NCBI RefSeq assembly: GCF_000247815.1
Contig: NC_021700.1
Span: 22,151,208 to 22,215,207 of the forward strand
Reading direction: 5' to 3'
Origin: Ficedula albicollis
Taxonomy: Eukaryota; Chordata; Aves; Passeriformes; Muscicapidae
Length of the DNA stretch: 64,000 nucleotides
In this document: in pieces, positions 52,452 to 64,000 of the stretch
Numbering within the stretch: position 1 is the stretch's first letter
Layout of the letters: every line of letters begins with the position of its first letter
The notes under the pieces: generated by a model
Database searches by the model: none
What the model saw: the letters and a program-made list of their open reading frames with translations, nothing else
Told to the model about the DNA's origin: nothing
Made by a program: the position numbers and the translations under genes

Positions 52452-55400
52452 CAGTTGTCACAAAACGTGTTATGCTTCTGCTCTTTAAAAGTACAATCCA
52501 TAGTGTCCATCACCTTTCCACAATTTGAGGGAGACAATTCACCTATCAATGAAAAGCATCTGCTCTTGAGCTGCTCCACTGTACAATAACAACATTTCTT
52601 ATCATGTAGTAAAACAGAATAGGTTATGCTAATGAAATTATATCAGCTATATTTAAAGAACAGCCCCCTGCACCCCCAAAGCATCTGTAACTGACCTCTA
52701 AATTGCAGGCATGTGCTGCAAAATGCATGATGTAATTGAACTACTTAGACACAAATATTACTGTAACGCAATCTACATATGCAGAGTGAAATTTTAATTA
52801 ATGTTTTCCACTGCTATATCAACTAAATACCTCCTTAAAAAAATAAAATAAAACTAGTTTCTCCTATTACTGGTTCCATAAGAACTTTTGTGTAGTAAGT
52901 GCCAAAGTACTTTGCTGGACTAGGCTTTGAATGTCTCAGGATTTAAACTCCTCAGACAGATGGAGAGGAGGGAATGAAATCGTTCAACACAGAGGACAAG
53001 AACGCTCCAGTAGTAGTTCTGTGGCTCTTAATGTAATGAAGAAATGACTCTAGATCCACAGAATATACAGATGTGGCTGTTTTAGTAACATCTTGGGTAC
53101 AGAATAATTAGAATCTAAAGAGAAGAAGGGTCAAGTGGACTGTTAAAATCATTCTCTCAGAAGTCTAGAAATATTCCTTATTGCATTAGTCTTTGGCTGT
53201 TCATTACCTGCAATCCTGTACTCAGACCTCATGCTGCTCGGGCTGGCAGCTGTGGTACTCAATCCAGCTGGTGCCCATGAAAAATCTTGCAAGAAACATC
53301 CCATCTCCAACAAGTCTGCAGCAAATGTTCACCTAATCTGAAGAAAGACATAGCTCTTGACTACCACAGACCATTCTCAGGTCTAATGTTTCAATGTACT
53401 AATCTTCTTCTGAGCTGAGGGATTGCCTGGAGCCCAAGGGTTTCTAGAACTTCTCATTCCTTGGCATGGGGCTGTTCACTTCCAAGGAAGCTCTGCCTGA
53501 GCCCAGTCAGTGTGGCACTCATTTCACCCCATGCATTCCACAGGGTTTGGTATGACAGGCACCCATGACATGATTTCCTCCAGCAAGCATTGGTGGAAAC
53601 ACCTTCACCCCTGTCACACCCAAAGAAGGGAGAGTTTGGGGTGCTCCTGGGGGGAGCTGCCTGGAAGGACAGAGGCCCGGCACAAGGCATCAGAGGGATT
53701 TGTGATGTGGTGTTAGCAGGTGTGTGTAGGTACTGGTCTTGGTATGCCTCATTTCTGCATTTGATGATCTTTTGAGATAGTGTTGATGGTCTCTCTCCCT
53801 CTATCTGGCAAATATGTCTTGACCCAAAGAAGAATGTCTGTGAGGGGAAGAAACCACAGCTCTCCTGAGCACTGTAGGATAGTGTAACACTGTAGTGTAG
53901 GAGGATGCTTTGCAGGCAGGTTTGGGGTAAAGCCTGTCAAGCTGAGGGGGGACCTGGACACAGTTTCTCTGGCTCTAAATGAGTACACTGACTGGCCACT
54001 GAATAACAGAGAAGCACATTTTCCTCCAGCTGTTTTGTTTGACATGGTGTTTTTTATGCCTGTTTTCTTTTACGTGTGATAACCACATCACCTCAAGGGA
54101 AAGTCTGGAGACAGCCTGTATGACGGGAGATGACTAGCAGTCAAAAGACAGACTGTTGGGATATTTAGCTGTGGGGGATTTTTATAACCAGGCATTCTCC
54201 AGATGTAGAACTTGGCAAAAGACACATTCTTCCTATTTTTTAGCACAGTCCATTTTATTCTGCTCTCTCTCAGTGCCCCCAGTCAGAAAATCCTTGCCTG
54301 AGGAGTGGGAAGTGGTTGTAGGGGCATTGCTTTGAACTTGAAGAGCAGAAGGGGAAAGTACTAGAAAGCCATGGGCACCTCCAGGGAAACCCACCAGAAC
54401 ATCACCCTGAGATGGGCCAGGGAAGCTGATGGCTGATAGGTGCCTGCTGCCCTCTTCGCCATGGGCTTTGTGACAAAGGGTGTTTCGGCAGCAGAGCTAT
54501 TGTGAACTCCGTCCACTGTGCCCTGTGCAGGGACATTTTTTGGCTGGTTGTGGCTGGTTGTCTCCACAGTGAAACTGCAAGGTGGTATTATTCAGCACCA
54601 GGCTGACAAATTTTGTAGAAGAGGTGAGGAAGTTTCTGTATTTCTTGGTGCTTACAGGCAAGGAATTGTGTGCTGAGCCTTTTGCAGCTCTATTGTCATC
54701 CATCCCCTCTGAGTGTTAGGTTGTCTGTTGCAGGAAACATATAATAAAATAGGCAGTTCATGGTTCCTGTTTTTTATCAGCCTGTCCCCCTCCAGAGCAG
54801 TCATGGCTGAGAATATTCCATGGGAAGATCAAAGAATATAACTTTATTTACACAATAAGTCCTGTTTCTGCTCCCAGGTTTAAGACAGTGTTTTAAGTCT
54901 CAGCCCATATCTGGGGCCAGGAGAAGCCCCATGCCTGAAGAAGGGTCAGGCAGGTTCTGTCTTAGCTAACAGAAGAAGCTTTTCAAGAAGGTTTTCAAGA
55001 AGCTACTTCTTCCCAGAAAGGCACTTAACAATGAGGAGGGGAAGAACAAGGGCTGGCCAAAGGCTGTGTGGATCTACTTCTTTAGTGCAATTCAAGTTAC
55101 TCTAAGCTGTGCTAAGGGGATTTCACATGCCTGCCAAGAGCTCGTTCTCATTGCCCTATTCATTTTGTTGCGCTCAAAATACAGCAGAAAATTTTCTCGT
55201 CAAACCTATCTTTCCTTCCAGTGAAACTCGTGAATGTATCATTCAGCAAAAGTCGGAGGAGGTGGCAGTCAGTGGGAGGTGTTCTTGATGGGTCCTCTGG
55301 GGCTATCAAATCATATAGGATTGAGAGTTTTGGGCATTTTTTATATTGAACTTCCTCAAGATCTTTTCCATCTGCAAATGTGCAGTCTTTCCCTGTATCT

Positions 55401-56319
55401 TTGAATAACGCATTGTGTAATAGAATATTCTGGATGGCAACAAATGAACCTTCAGGCAGCTCTAGAGAATGCAGTGCAAAAAACAATGGGCTGAAACAAA
55501 GTTGCTTTCTCCTCCAAAACTTCTAATGGCTTTTGATTGTCACTGCCTATTTGCTTGCTGTTTCTTTTTTCTTTTGGAAGAAATTTGGTTTGTTAACCAG
55601 ATTATCTTCATTGTGAAATGATAAATGACTGCACCTCAGCTGCCAATAGTCCATGTTGCCTGGAAAATAAATCTGTGAGTCCAAGTTGTTCTAACAATTC
55701 GCTGATTTCTTTGGGGAAATATGAACAAAATTAATATGATGCTTATGTAATCTTACTAAAAGTTACTAAGCTATGACTAATTTGCATCCTGGTGGTGAAA
55801 GGAGGAGATAAGAAGATGTGGCATAAATTCCAGTACTGTTTTTCTCTGTATGTCTTTCTGGAGCCTGAGGGTGCCTGTTGGCAGCTGCAGAGGCGTGCCG
55901 CTGCAGTGAACTGCAGTCGCACTGTTGAAGAGGTGATAACGCTGGGCTGATGAGTCTCGACAGACACGTGCTGGCTTGAGCTGGGCCAGCCCTCCTTCCC
56001 CATATCGCTGGTCTCTCCCTTGCTAGGAGATTGTTAGAAATGGCCAGTAGGAATTTCTGTGGACTTATTCTGAAGCAGATGTCAGAGGCAATCCAGCCTT
56101 TCCTGCTCTAGTGCAGAAATCCTGTCCCCAGGAAATCCTGGCAGGAATGTCCCCAGCATGCATAAGTCATCAAGACTGAGCACTGTTTTCTGTACCAGGG
56201 CATGTATTCCTCCTGTCTCAGCCCCTGAATTTTCAACCTTGTTTGTTTTGTTTCAAGTTTGTGCACAAATGAAGGTACCAGCATTGGTAGTAGTGAGGTA
56301 ACACATCAAGCCCTGTGTC
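52452..56319. other. Unique noncoding DNA
   Basis: No gene or transposon is recognised. A 108-codon minus-strand frame at 55160-55486 lacks an ATG (it opens with TTG) and matches nothing I know. Confidence 0.5.
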
Positions 56320-56765
56320 TAGTTGTGAGCGCCTCTCTACAAGAAAAATATTGAGGTGAAGCATGTCCAGAGAACAGCAATGGAACTGGTGAAGGATGCA
56401 CAAGTCATATGAGAAGCAGCTGAGGGAGCTGGGGTTGTTAAGCCTGGGGAAAAGGAGGCTTGGAGGGAAACACATGAAAAGATGCTGTAGCCAAGTGGGG
56501 GTTAGTGTTTTCTCAGGACAAGAGGAAACGGCCTCAAGCTGTGCCAGGGGAGGTTCAAGGTGGACCTTGAAAGAATATCTTTATGGAAAGGGTTGTTGAA
56601 CATTGGAAAGTGAGGTGGTGGAATTACCATCCTGAAGCTGTGCAAGAATAAACTGGATGTGGCCTTAGTTTATATTAGACATGGTTTAGTTTACAAGGCT
56701 GTGATCAGCCAAAGATGACCTCAGAGGTATATCCCAATGTAAAAGATTTTGTGATTCTGTGGTTG
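56320..56765 (+). mobile_element. CR1 LINE 3' fragment, plus strand
   Basis: The CR1 ORF2 3' region is recognisable from GGGGTTGTTAAGCCTGGGGA (about 56431), followed by the AAAAGGAGGCT block. It ends in TTTTGTGATTCTGTGG at about 56761, a CR1-like terminus. About 445 bases remain, with frameshifts and stops. The short plus-strand frame at 56396-56599 is a relic of ORF2 and not a gene. Confidence 0.9.
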
Positions 56766-59063
56766 CTGGCCTCCAACTGTCTGCAGCACTGGGACCAGAG
56801 ACACCAAGAAGCTTACAACAGCAGCTGGGGAACATGACTCTCCCAAATTTGCTGCATGTCATGAAAGCAATGTGAAATTGCTTTTCAAGCTAAGTAATAA
56901 AAGACTCTGACTTTCAGTGCTGTTATCTTAAGTGATGCTACTGGATGCTGAAAAGTTAAAATGTGTGAGAGGAGTGTTTGCTTAAAGTTCCACACTTTTC
57001 TTCAGGGCTGCTTTTTGGATTTTCTGTCCCAAGCCACCATGGAGCACGGTCAGCCTGTTTTCCTGGGTCCTTCTCCCATTCATTCGTCCAGCCCTCCAAA
57101 ACTGGAGGTGAACTCCCACTGCAGCCCTTCCCTCACTGGGAATATTCATTTGGGTTTTCTTCCTTATATGTAGCCAGCTAATGCTCTTACACCTGAAGCC
57201 ACTCTCTCTGTTAAATTTAACTGGCAAGGACAGCTACAGGATCAAACACTTTAGAGAGGCATATGCGACTGACAGATACAAAGTGTTGTTACGAAAGACT
57301 ATTTTTTCTTAGGAAGTCAGCGTAAAAACGAGGTCAACGTTATTTCACTGTGTTTTTGTATTCTGAAGGCATGTCTGTACAGGGTAGTGTGGTGCCTCAG
57401 TGGGACCTGGGCAAGCTCCAGCTGAATCTTCATGCCAATGACACAGCATGTATGGAGATAAGTTTGAATATAGGCAGTATGTCTTCTGTTTGAGGCAGCT
57501 GTGATGTTTCTGGTTGGGGAGCTAGCTTACCTGGTGTTGGACTGAGTAAGCTCTCCAATACATTGCATTGTGCAATGCAGGCATACCTAAAGAGTTAAAA
57601 CAAATTGCAGAATTCCCTTGATAGCTGCTCTCCAAGTGTGGATTATAGGCCAAATCTGGAGTGATTTGAGCAAGCAACTCCTTAGATGCAACCCCTTTTT
57701 AAAAAATTCATATGCCACCCAAATGTTACTGCTGTTACAGTACACCATTTACTGGTTCCTTACATCTGGGCATCAAACTGTGCCTCTGATCCTCTCTGGG
57801 TTGCTGTCAGGTCATCCATTTGAAGTATGATGGTTGACAACCAAGAACATTTAGGGAGAGAATACTAGAAAAAAGTGATGGGGGTACAGACTGATTCTCT
57901 CTGGATTAAGGTGAGAAAGTAAAGGAAATTGGGGTTGCATGCACAGCAGGATGTGGTTTATGGGCAGCTGGGGGCGTTTCTGACAGCTCTGGGAATATGA
58001 ATTGTAGCATTGCTATGTTTCCACCTGCTTTTTTCTTGTCAAAATTCAGTCCTAAGAGCAAAACTGTCATTCTCAGAGTCAATGTTTCAATGGGCTCTGA
58101 AACTCCCACACATGCTCCATCTGTTCTGAAAGTTGCTATGCCTTAGAAGGGGAGAGGATAAATTTATTCTGGGGTCACTTGACACAGCGTGTTCTGTAGA
58201 ATGGCCTGCCCCACACACATATGCTTTTCATGCGCAGATTCCTCTAAAACTCCAAATGGCCCAGCCCTATTAAGCCCAAATACTGATTTGCCGCAACAAC
58301 TATGTTCTGTTGAGAGGCGTTGTCCTTCTGTCAAAGGGTCCCTGAGGTATGGATCACAGAAAGAGGGCTGTGTACAGCATTTGCCAGACTGTCACAACTT
58401 CTTCAGTGCGCAGCAGGGCGAAAAAATAACCACCAAATCCTCCATAAATAGGCTCTCTAACTTTGCACCAGTCTTCCTGTATGTCATGTTACCACAGTCC
58501 AAATCCTTCACAGCCTCTGTTCAAGGGGACTTGACATCTACCATTTCTTCAGAGACTCCTTGTTGAGGGACACTGGTCCAACACTGAACTCCCTATGGAG
58601 TCTCCTGGGCCAAGGTGGGCACAGTGCTGGCAGAGGCAAATGTTCCTGCCTCAGTGCAAACTCACCCCGTGCTGCTCTTGGCTTGCCCTCTCCTTCCCCA
58701 AAGCCTGCCTGCAATGACTTGCAGTAGTGAGGGCTGCCCTCTGGATGCTCTGATCCTCTCCCATGCAGAAGATTTCTGTTGGCACAAGCAACACCAAGAA
58801 GTGTGAATACAGGAAGACTGCTCATGTATGCAGGTTTTGGGGAGTTGTCCTGCATGCCCGTGATGGCATTTCCCCAGCCCTTTCTCTGCTATAGTTTTTT
58901 AGGTGATGCTGTGATATGATGGCTGATTGGGTGGGAGCCATCATACTATGTAAGAAAAGCAACATTCTTACATTTTGAAGCGTCTGAAAAATCAAAGCTG
59001 TCAGGTAGGGAGGTTGATGGTTCCTGGTACTTTCCAAAATACTGGATTGAGTGCTTGCACACT

Positions 59064-59100
59064 CACTTAATTGTGCTTAATTGAAGCACAATTCACTTAA
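59064..59100. repeat. Hairpin with flanking 7-bp direct repeats
   Basis: AATTGTGCTT (59069-59078) and AAGCACAATT (59084-59093) form a perfect 10-bp stem with a 5-base loop. The sequence CACTTAA stands on both sides (59064-59070 and 59094-59100), giving a repeat-hairpin-repeat arrangement. Confidence 0.8.
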
Positions 59101-60651
59101 ACTTCTCAGTACTGGGAAATTTGAGACTTGCCTTCCACAGTATCATTTTCACAACAACCTTAACTCTTCCCCTAAAAGAAATGCTACTCTAGCCTTTGTG
59201 AGAGTTTGCCAGAGTGCCCCATTTCCAAACCTGTGGACAATAAATTGGGATGCAGGAGCCCTGTGAGAACACATGGAGGCCCTGCCTTGCTTGGAAAAAG
59301 GCTGAGCTGAAGTCAGTTGTGAGGAAGGAGGAGCTGAATCCTATGTGTTCTTGCTCACTTGTCTCACCCCAGTGGAGAATGGACTCCAGGGCAGAAGATG
59401 AGGATGTAAAGGAGTGCTTACATCTCTGAACTCTCCATTTCTCACAAGGCAAAGATATAGTGCTCTTCCAAGTCACTTCCTTTTGCTCCTGGAGCATCTC
59501 AAATGAAGAGCAGCAGTGTTTAATGGTGACCATAAATCATTAAATAAGCAAGCAAGCAAGCAATAAAAAATATGTGCAAACAAATCTGGTGCTGTGATCT
59601 CTATGTACAGTTTGAGGTTATAAAGCTAACACTAATGAGTAGCTACAAAAATATACCCAGCACTGCATTGGAGATCAAGATAATCTGTGTTGAGAAATAC
59701 TACTCTTTATCCCATGAGCTATTGTTATTGGCCTAAAAAATGCTCATTACCATAGTTACATGGAAGTTTTCAACCAGAGCTAAAGTTCAGGCAGCCAAGA
59801 CTTACAAATACTGGCACAGCTTGTGAAGCAGGAATGCCGATTTCATTCCTGTTTATTCCAGTAGTTTTGTATTATATCCTAGCAGTCTTTATGTGAGAGT
59901 TTTGCCAATTCCCTTCACTTTTCCTTGTCTTTACCAGAGTGTATCCTCTTGGGTTTTTGGCATCGTGTGAGAGCAGCCTGGCCTGGTGGGGCAGTGGGAC
60001 AGGAGCCAGCACTGAGGGCTGTGGCAGTGGGCACATACCTGGGATGTTTCAGAGCATCTCTTCCAGCAGTTTTTGTTTCCATCTACCACTTGTTTTGCTG
60101 TTCACAGCACTTTACCCCCTCACTCCCCAGCTGCTTTGTGCTCTCCAAGCTGTATTAAACAAAGGATGTCGCCAGGTGAGATCATGTACCAAATATTTTT
60201 TCTCTGCCTCAGCAGAACCTGCAAAGCGTGCCAGTATCTGGGTGTCTCCAGTAAGGAGCACTCCTCTGGAGCGAGGGCCTCCACATCAGTGCTGGATCCT
60301 GAGAGAGCAGGCCTCCCACTCTGCATTCAGACACTGATTTTTAGAAAACAGATATATTTTGATTGACTCTGAGACGAAATAACTGTTACAAGTTTATAGC
60401 ACTTGGAGGGCCTTCCCAATAGGGCTATTTGATTTCCATCTTTGGTTACTCTTGTACAATACTAGATTACCTCCTGTGGTGAATGACCATGCGGCCAGTC
60501 TTGGGGAGCCTGGTGAGCCAGCTAGAATGTGATTTCCAGAGCCTTTGGCAGGGAGGCAGATGCAGCATTGGGGCTGGTCCCACTGCCTCCCTTTTTCACC
60601 TCCTGCCTCACAGGTCACAGTTGAAGGATGTTTCTAGTTTGGGTTTGCTGT

Positions 60652-60678
60652 TATTTTTCCTACACTGTAGGAAAAATA
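60652..60678. repeat. Perfect 27-bp palindrome
   Basis: TATTTTTCCTACA (60652-60664), a single C, then TGTAGGAAAAATA (60666-60678) form a perfect inverted repeat with 13-bp arms. No repeat family is recognised around it. Confidence 0.9.
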
Positions 60679-62035
60679 CACAGAAGAACCCAGGGCAGAT
60701 GGTGCTCTTTGATCTGAGAAGTAGGGATGACTATAGGACAGGCTAGCAGAAACTGTTGTTATACAACAATACAAGCCTTTAAAAACATGCCAAAACCAGG
60801 AAGGTGGGGTTAACATATACCCCAAATGAAATGGCTATGTTAGACTGGACGGATTTGGTTTGTGCACAAGTCTTTTTTGCCTCCAGCCAACAAATAATGT
60901 TGCCAGATAGTAAAAGACTGGACATTCCTCATTATGTTTGTAAAAACTACCACTTCAAGTGCATTGATCTGGCCCAAAGAGCAAAGATGTATTCTCATCA
61001 GTGAATACAGTCTTCTGTTAGTTACTAAACAATTTGGGCCTGGTTCCTTATGTTGAAATACATTGAAATATTTGGTAATGTCTGATATCTGACTCATGAC
61101 CATTTTACGGATTTACCTGAAAACAGGAGATGCAAGATTAAAAGGATATTTTCTGTATTGAACCAAAGGGATGGCTCAAGGAAAGCCTGTAAGGATTCCA
61201 TGCAGGAGAATGGATGGACTTTGGGTTTCACATGTTTAGGAGCAGTGCTGTTTTGCCAGATCCAATTTCCATGGACGCAACCCAGGAGTGTTACTCCCTA
61301 AGATTTGCGTAGCAGCTTGAATAGGGATGTGTTTTTAGCTCTGTCTGTCCGTAGATTAAAAGGTCAGCTTTTGCATCACTGGGTACAAGCTATTTAGTAC
61401 CATGAAATTTTTCACCATCTTATGGTTTTAAACATCAGCTTCCACCCCTGAACTAGGGGTTCAGCAATATTGACTTTGATTAAATGGTGCTAGCAAGATT
61501 AAATTTGACCCTATGCATGTGAAAAGTTAATAAATTAAAATTTGATAGCCACAGCCATTTAGTGTAGGGTGAAAATAGGTAATCTGGTTTTAGGGAGAAT
61601 GATTATTGCCTTCTCCTTTCGTGACTTAGACTTTGGGGTAGATTGTGCTTCAGTGACGAGAGGAGGAGGAATCCAGCTCTGAAGTACCAGCCCACCCTGC
61701 GATAAGGGAAGGTTTGTTGAGGGCCAAGAGAGGCCCCTCTTCACTGGAGAGTGACACTTTCCTCAGGGGTGATTGTGCCAGAGACGTGTTGGGGAAAGAT
61801 GTATCCCAGATGACATCTCATTGAGGAAAGCACTGTGCTTTCTATTACTTCACCCAGCAATACTCCTGCTAATTAAAATTTGTACAGAGTAACACAAGAA
61901 AGAGATCGTGTTAAATATTTCAGAAGCTGTGAAAAATGCATTAGAGGAGTGTCTTTTGCTCGTTCCAGCCACCCTGCATACCCAGGTCCTGCTTGAAGTC
62001 CCTGATGCCAAGATGTGAGTATGTGACCAGTTCCC

Positions 62036-62460
62036 AGCCCACAGGAAAAACAGGTTCAGCTAGGGGGAATTAATTCAGTTAATTACCAATCAAATCAGAG
62101 TAGGATAATAATGAATAAAAATTAAATCTAAAATCACCTTGCTCCCACTCCTCTCTTCTTCCCAGGCTCAACTTCACTCCTGTTTTCTCTGACTTCTTCT
62201 ACAAGAAAAATTAGGGGATTGAGAATTGGGGTTGCAGCCAGTACATCACATTTTGTCACTGCCATTCCTCCCTCCTTAGGGTAAGGACTTCTTATCCTCA
62301 TTCCCTGCTACAGTGTGGGTTCCTCTCTTCATGGGGTCACAGATCCTGCCAGAAGCCTGCTCTAGCATGGGCTTCTCACCAGGTCAAAGCCTCCTTTGGG
62401 CACACACCTGCTCCAGTGTGGGGTTGTCCATGAAATGCAGGCGGATATCCTGGAAAAGCA
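62036..62460. mobile_element. Avian interspersed repeat (probably ERV/LTR-derived)
   Basis: I recognise this sequence from many bird genomes. An AT-rich lead (AATTACCAATCAAATCAGAG, then TAGGATAATAATGAATAAAA) is followed by a C/T-rich part with CCCAGGCTCAACTTCACTCC. Next comes GTTGCAGCCAGTACATCACA, then several degenerate copies of a CTGCTCCAGTGTGGG-type unit (about 62308, 62358 and 62408). I cannot name the exact family from memory. It is probably derived from an avian LTR retrotransposon. No intact retroviral frame is present, and transcript orientation is not determined. Confidence 0.65.
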
Positions 62461-64000
62461 AAAATGCTGTAGAAAACTGAAGACCCAAAGGGGATGAAGT
62501 CTAAGTCAGAAGGCCCTTCAAATGAAATGCATTTAAAAATTAGGTTATGTGATGATCTGTGGGAAATGAGATTTGAAACATACTATGCTTGAAAACTTAC
62601 ATTCATGTTGGGAAAAGTATGTGTGCATGCAATTAATACACTATGTTCAATCGACTTTTCCAGAAGTGTGCACTTGAACAAAAATATTTGCTGGAAGAAA
62701 GGCCAGAAAAAAGGCTATTTGTATCTGCTGATGCAAATAGAGTGATTCAGGGTAATGCTCCAATCAGAATAATCTCTCAGAGACATACTACTTCAATAAC
62801 TGCAAGAATACAAGAAAAAATGGCTTTATTTTTCTGCTTGGGAGAGAAAGCAGTAGTCTGAGGTGAGGTTGCTAAACTAGAAATATACTCTTGATAACAA
62901 TCATATCTGCTCAGGTTTCTCTTGCACCTTGCAGCTGCCTTGGCACAGCTAAGAGGTCTCCTGATGTAGTGAGCAGTGGCAGATTCAGAATGCCAATTGC
63001 ACTGTGGGGCTCAGGGTGACAGGGGAGCCTGATGCTGGGAGCCCAAGGGGAGCCCAAGGGGAGTCTGGCCTCCCTGCCTGAATGCAGAGCTTCTGCTTAC
63101 ATGGAAATGGATACGGTGCAGACTTGAAAAAGAGATGTCTGCATTTGTGTTTGATTATGGCTTCATATCTGTAAAAGGATGTTGCAGGGAAGCTGGATCA
63201 TCACCTTTAGAAGGTGATGTAAAAAGACCCTATCAACACCATCCCTTGTGGTAAAGCAAATAGAAATTCAGGATTTCCTGTCAAAATTTAAATCCTGACA
63301 GATTTCAGTCCTGTAATTTCAGAAATGAACCAATGTTTAACCAGAGTAATATTCTATGTTATATTCAACATACTTGCTGTTGATAAGAGGTTTCCACTCA
63401 CTGCCTGTTTTCCTGTTCTGTAACTCTTACGTCTTTCTTTCTAGAAGGCAACCGATCCTCAAAATATGTTGGTCATCACTATGTAAAGTAACAATGGCAA
63501 TTCCTGAGAAAATGGTCACAAGCATCTCTTTTATCTGTACAGCATCAAATAGATTTAACTGTTGTCTGTCTTTACAAACACTTCTGGAACAATGTCCCTC
63601 CCTTTAAGCATTCACCAGTTGCCTGAGAATAATGTCACTTTTAGTATATTAATAACACAGAAGTGGAGGAGCAATCCTTTACAAACTGTTCTTGAGCCAA
63701 CATATTTCTGGAATTGAATCCTCTTTATCTCTCAGCAGAACAGACTAGCTGCAAGTATAACTTCTGGAAAATCAGAGTATGAAAATGGAAGTTTCCTTGC
63801 TCTTTAGCTCTTTCACTTCCCTGTCCTTTTCCTGCCTTGAGTTGTAAAGGTACTACAGATCCTTTACAAGCACACAGTGACAAAAACATGCTTCCTGGAA
63901 CTGTGTAACAGGATTTATTGTCAAAAAGTAGTAAATGTATATGACTGCAGGTTTTACGTCCAGATGTCTTTTTAACGTGTTTTCCTCACTTTACAGTGAA
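62461..64000. other. Unique noncoding DNA to window end
   Basis: No gene or transposon is recognised. A short tandem GAGCCCAAGGG is repeated twice at about 63038-63061. A minus-strand AATAAA (seen as TTTATT near 63914) is isolated. Confidence 0.5.

Larger units (their letters stand above)
56766..62035. other. Unique noncoding DNA with two palindromes
   Basis: No gene or transposon is recognised. GC-richer patches lie at 58.6-58.8 and 59.9-60.3 kb. A short (AAGC)n run is at 59546-59562. Two inverted repeats are listed separately. Confidence 0.5.

Overview
The window looks like bird nuclear DNA, and I find no protein-coding gene in it that I can defend. The main evidence for a bird is the set of at least six 5'-truncated CR1 LINE copies. 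Several end in the CR1-type 3' terminus (ATTCTATGAT-like or ATTCTGTGA-like), and two carry recognisable reverse-transcriptase sequence. There is also a long repeat at about 62.04-62.46 kb that I know from many bird genomes, a few old MIR-like SINE relics, and LTR-like pieces. Most of the window is moderately AT-rich, single-copy-looking sequence, as expected of intergenic or intronic DNA. I infer a neoavian, possibly passerine, source but cannot name a species.

Layout. 0-8 kb: an LTR-like 3' end at the left edge, then unique DNA with one MIR relic near 4.0 kb. 8-10.4 kb: an LTR-like element (TATA motif, A-rich polyadenylation-like site, internal 72-bp duplication), then a minus-strand CR1 interrupted by 575 consecutive G. 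10.4-16.6 kb: a second SINE relic, a possible terminal exon near 12 kb, and a CCTT microsatellite interrupted by 1,433 consecutive G. 16.6-31.7 kb: unique DNA with three two-copy tandem duplications and a T-rich/GTT-rich tract. 31.7-45 kb: four CR1 fragments (31.7, 38.1 and 44.8 kb on minus, 40.9 kb on plus). 45-56 kb: unique DNA with an identical-copy duplication, an 867-bp minus-strand open frame of unknown meaning and one weak exon candidate. 56-64 kb: a plus-strand CR1, two short palindromes and the avian interspersed repeat.

The most striking signal is the two pure G homopolymers, 2,008 bases in total. In the first, the two halves of one CR1 flank the run and the missing middle of its reverse transcriptase is where the G's are. 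The G's therefore appear to stand in for real sequence, and I read both runs as sequencing or gap-filling artefacts. The poly-Gly and poly-Pro frames across them are not genes. The second theme is six short two-copy tandem duplications, five with small differences between copies, which argues that those five are real. I found no new biological system.
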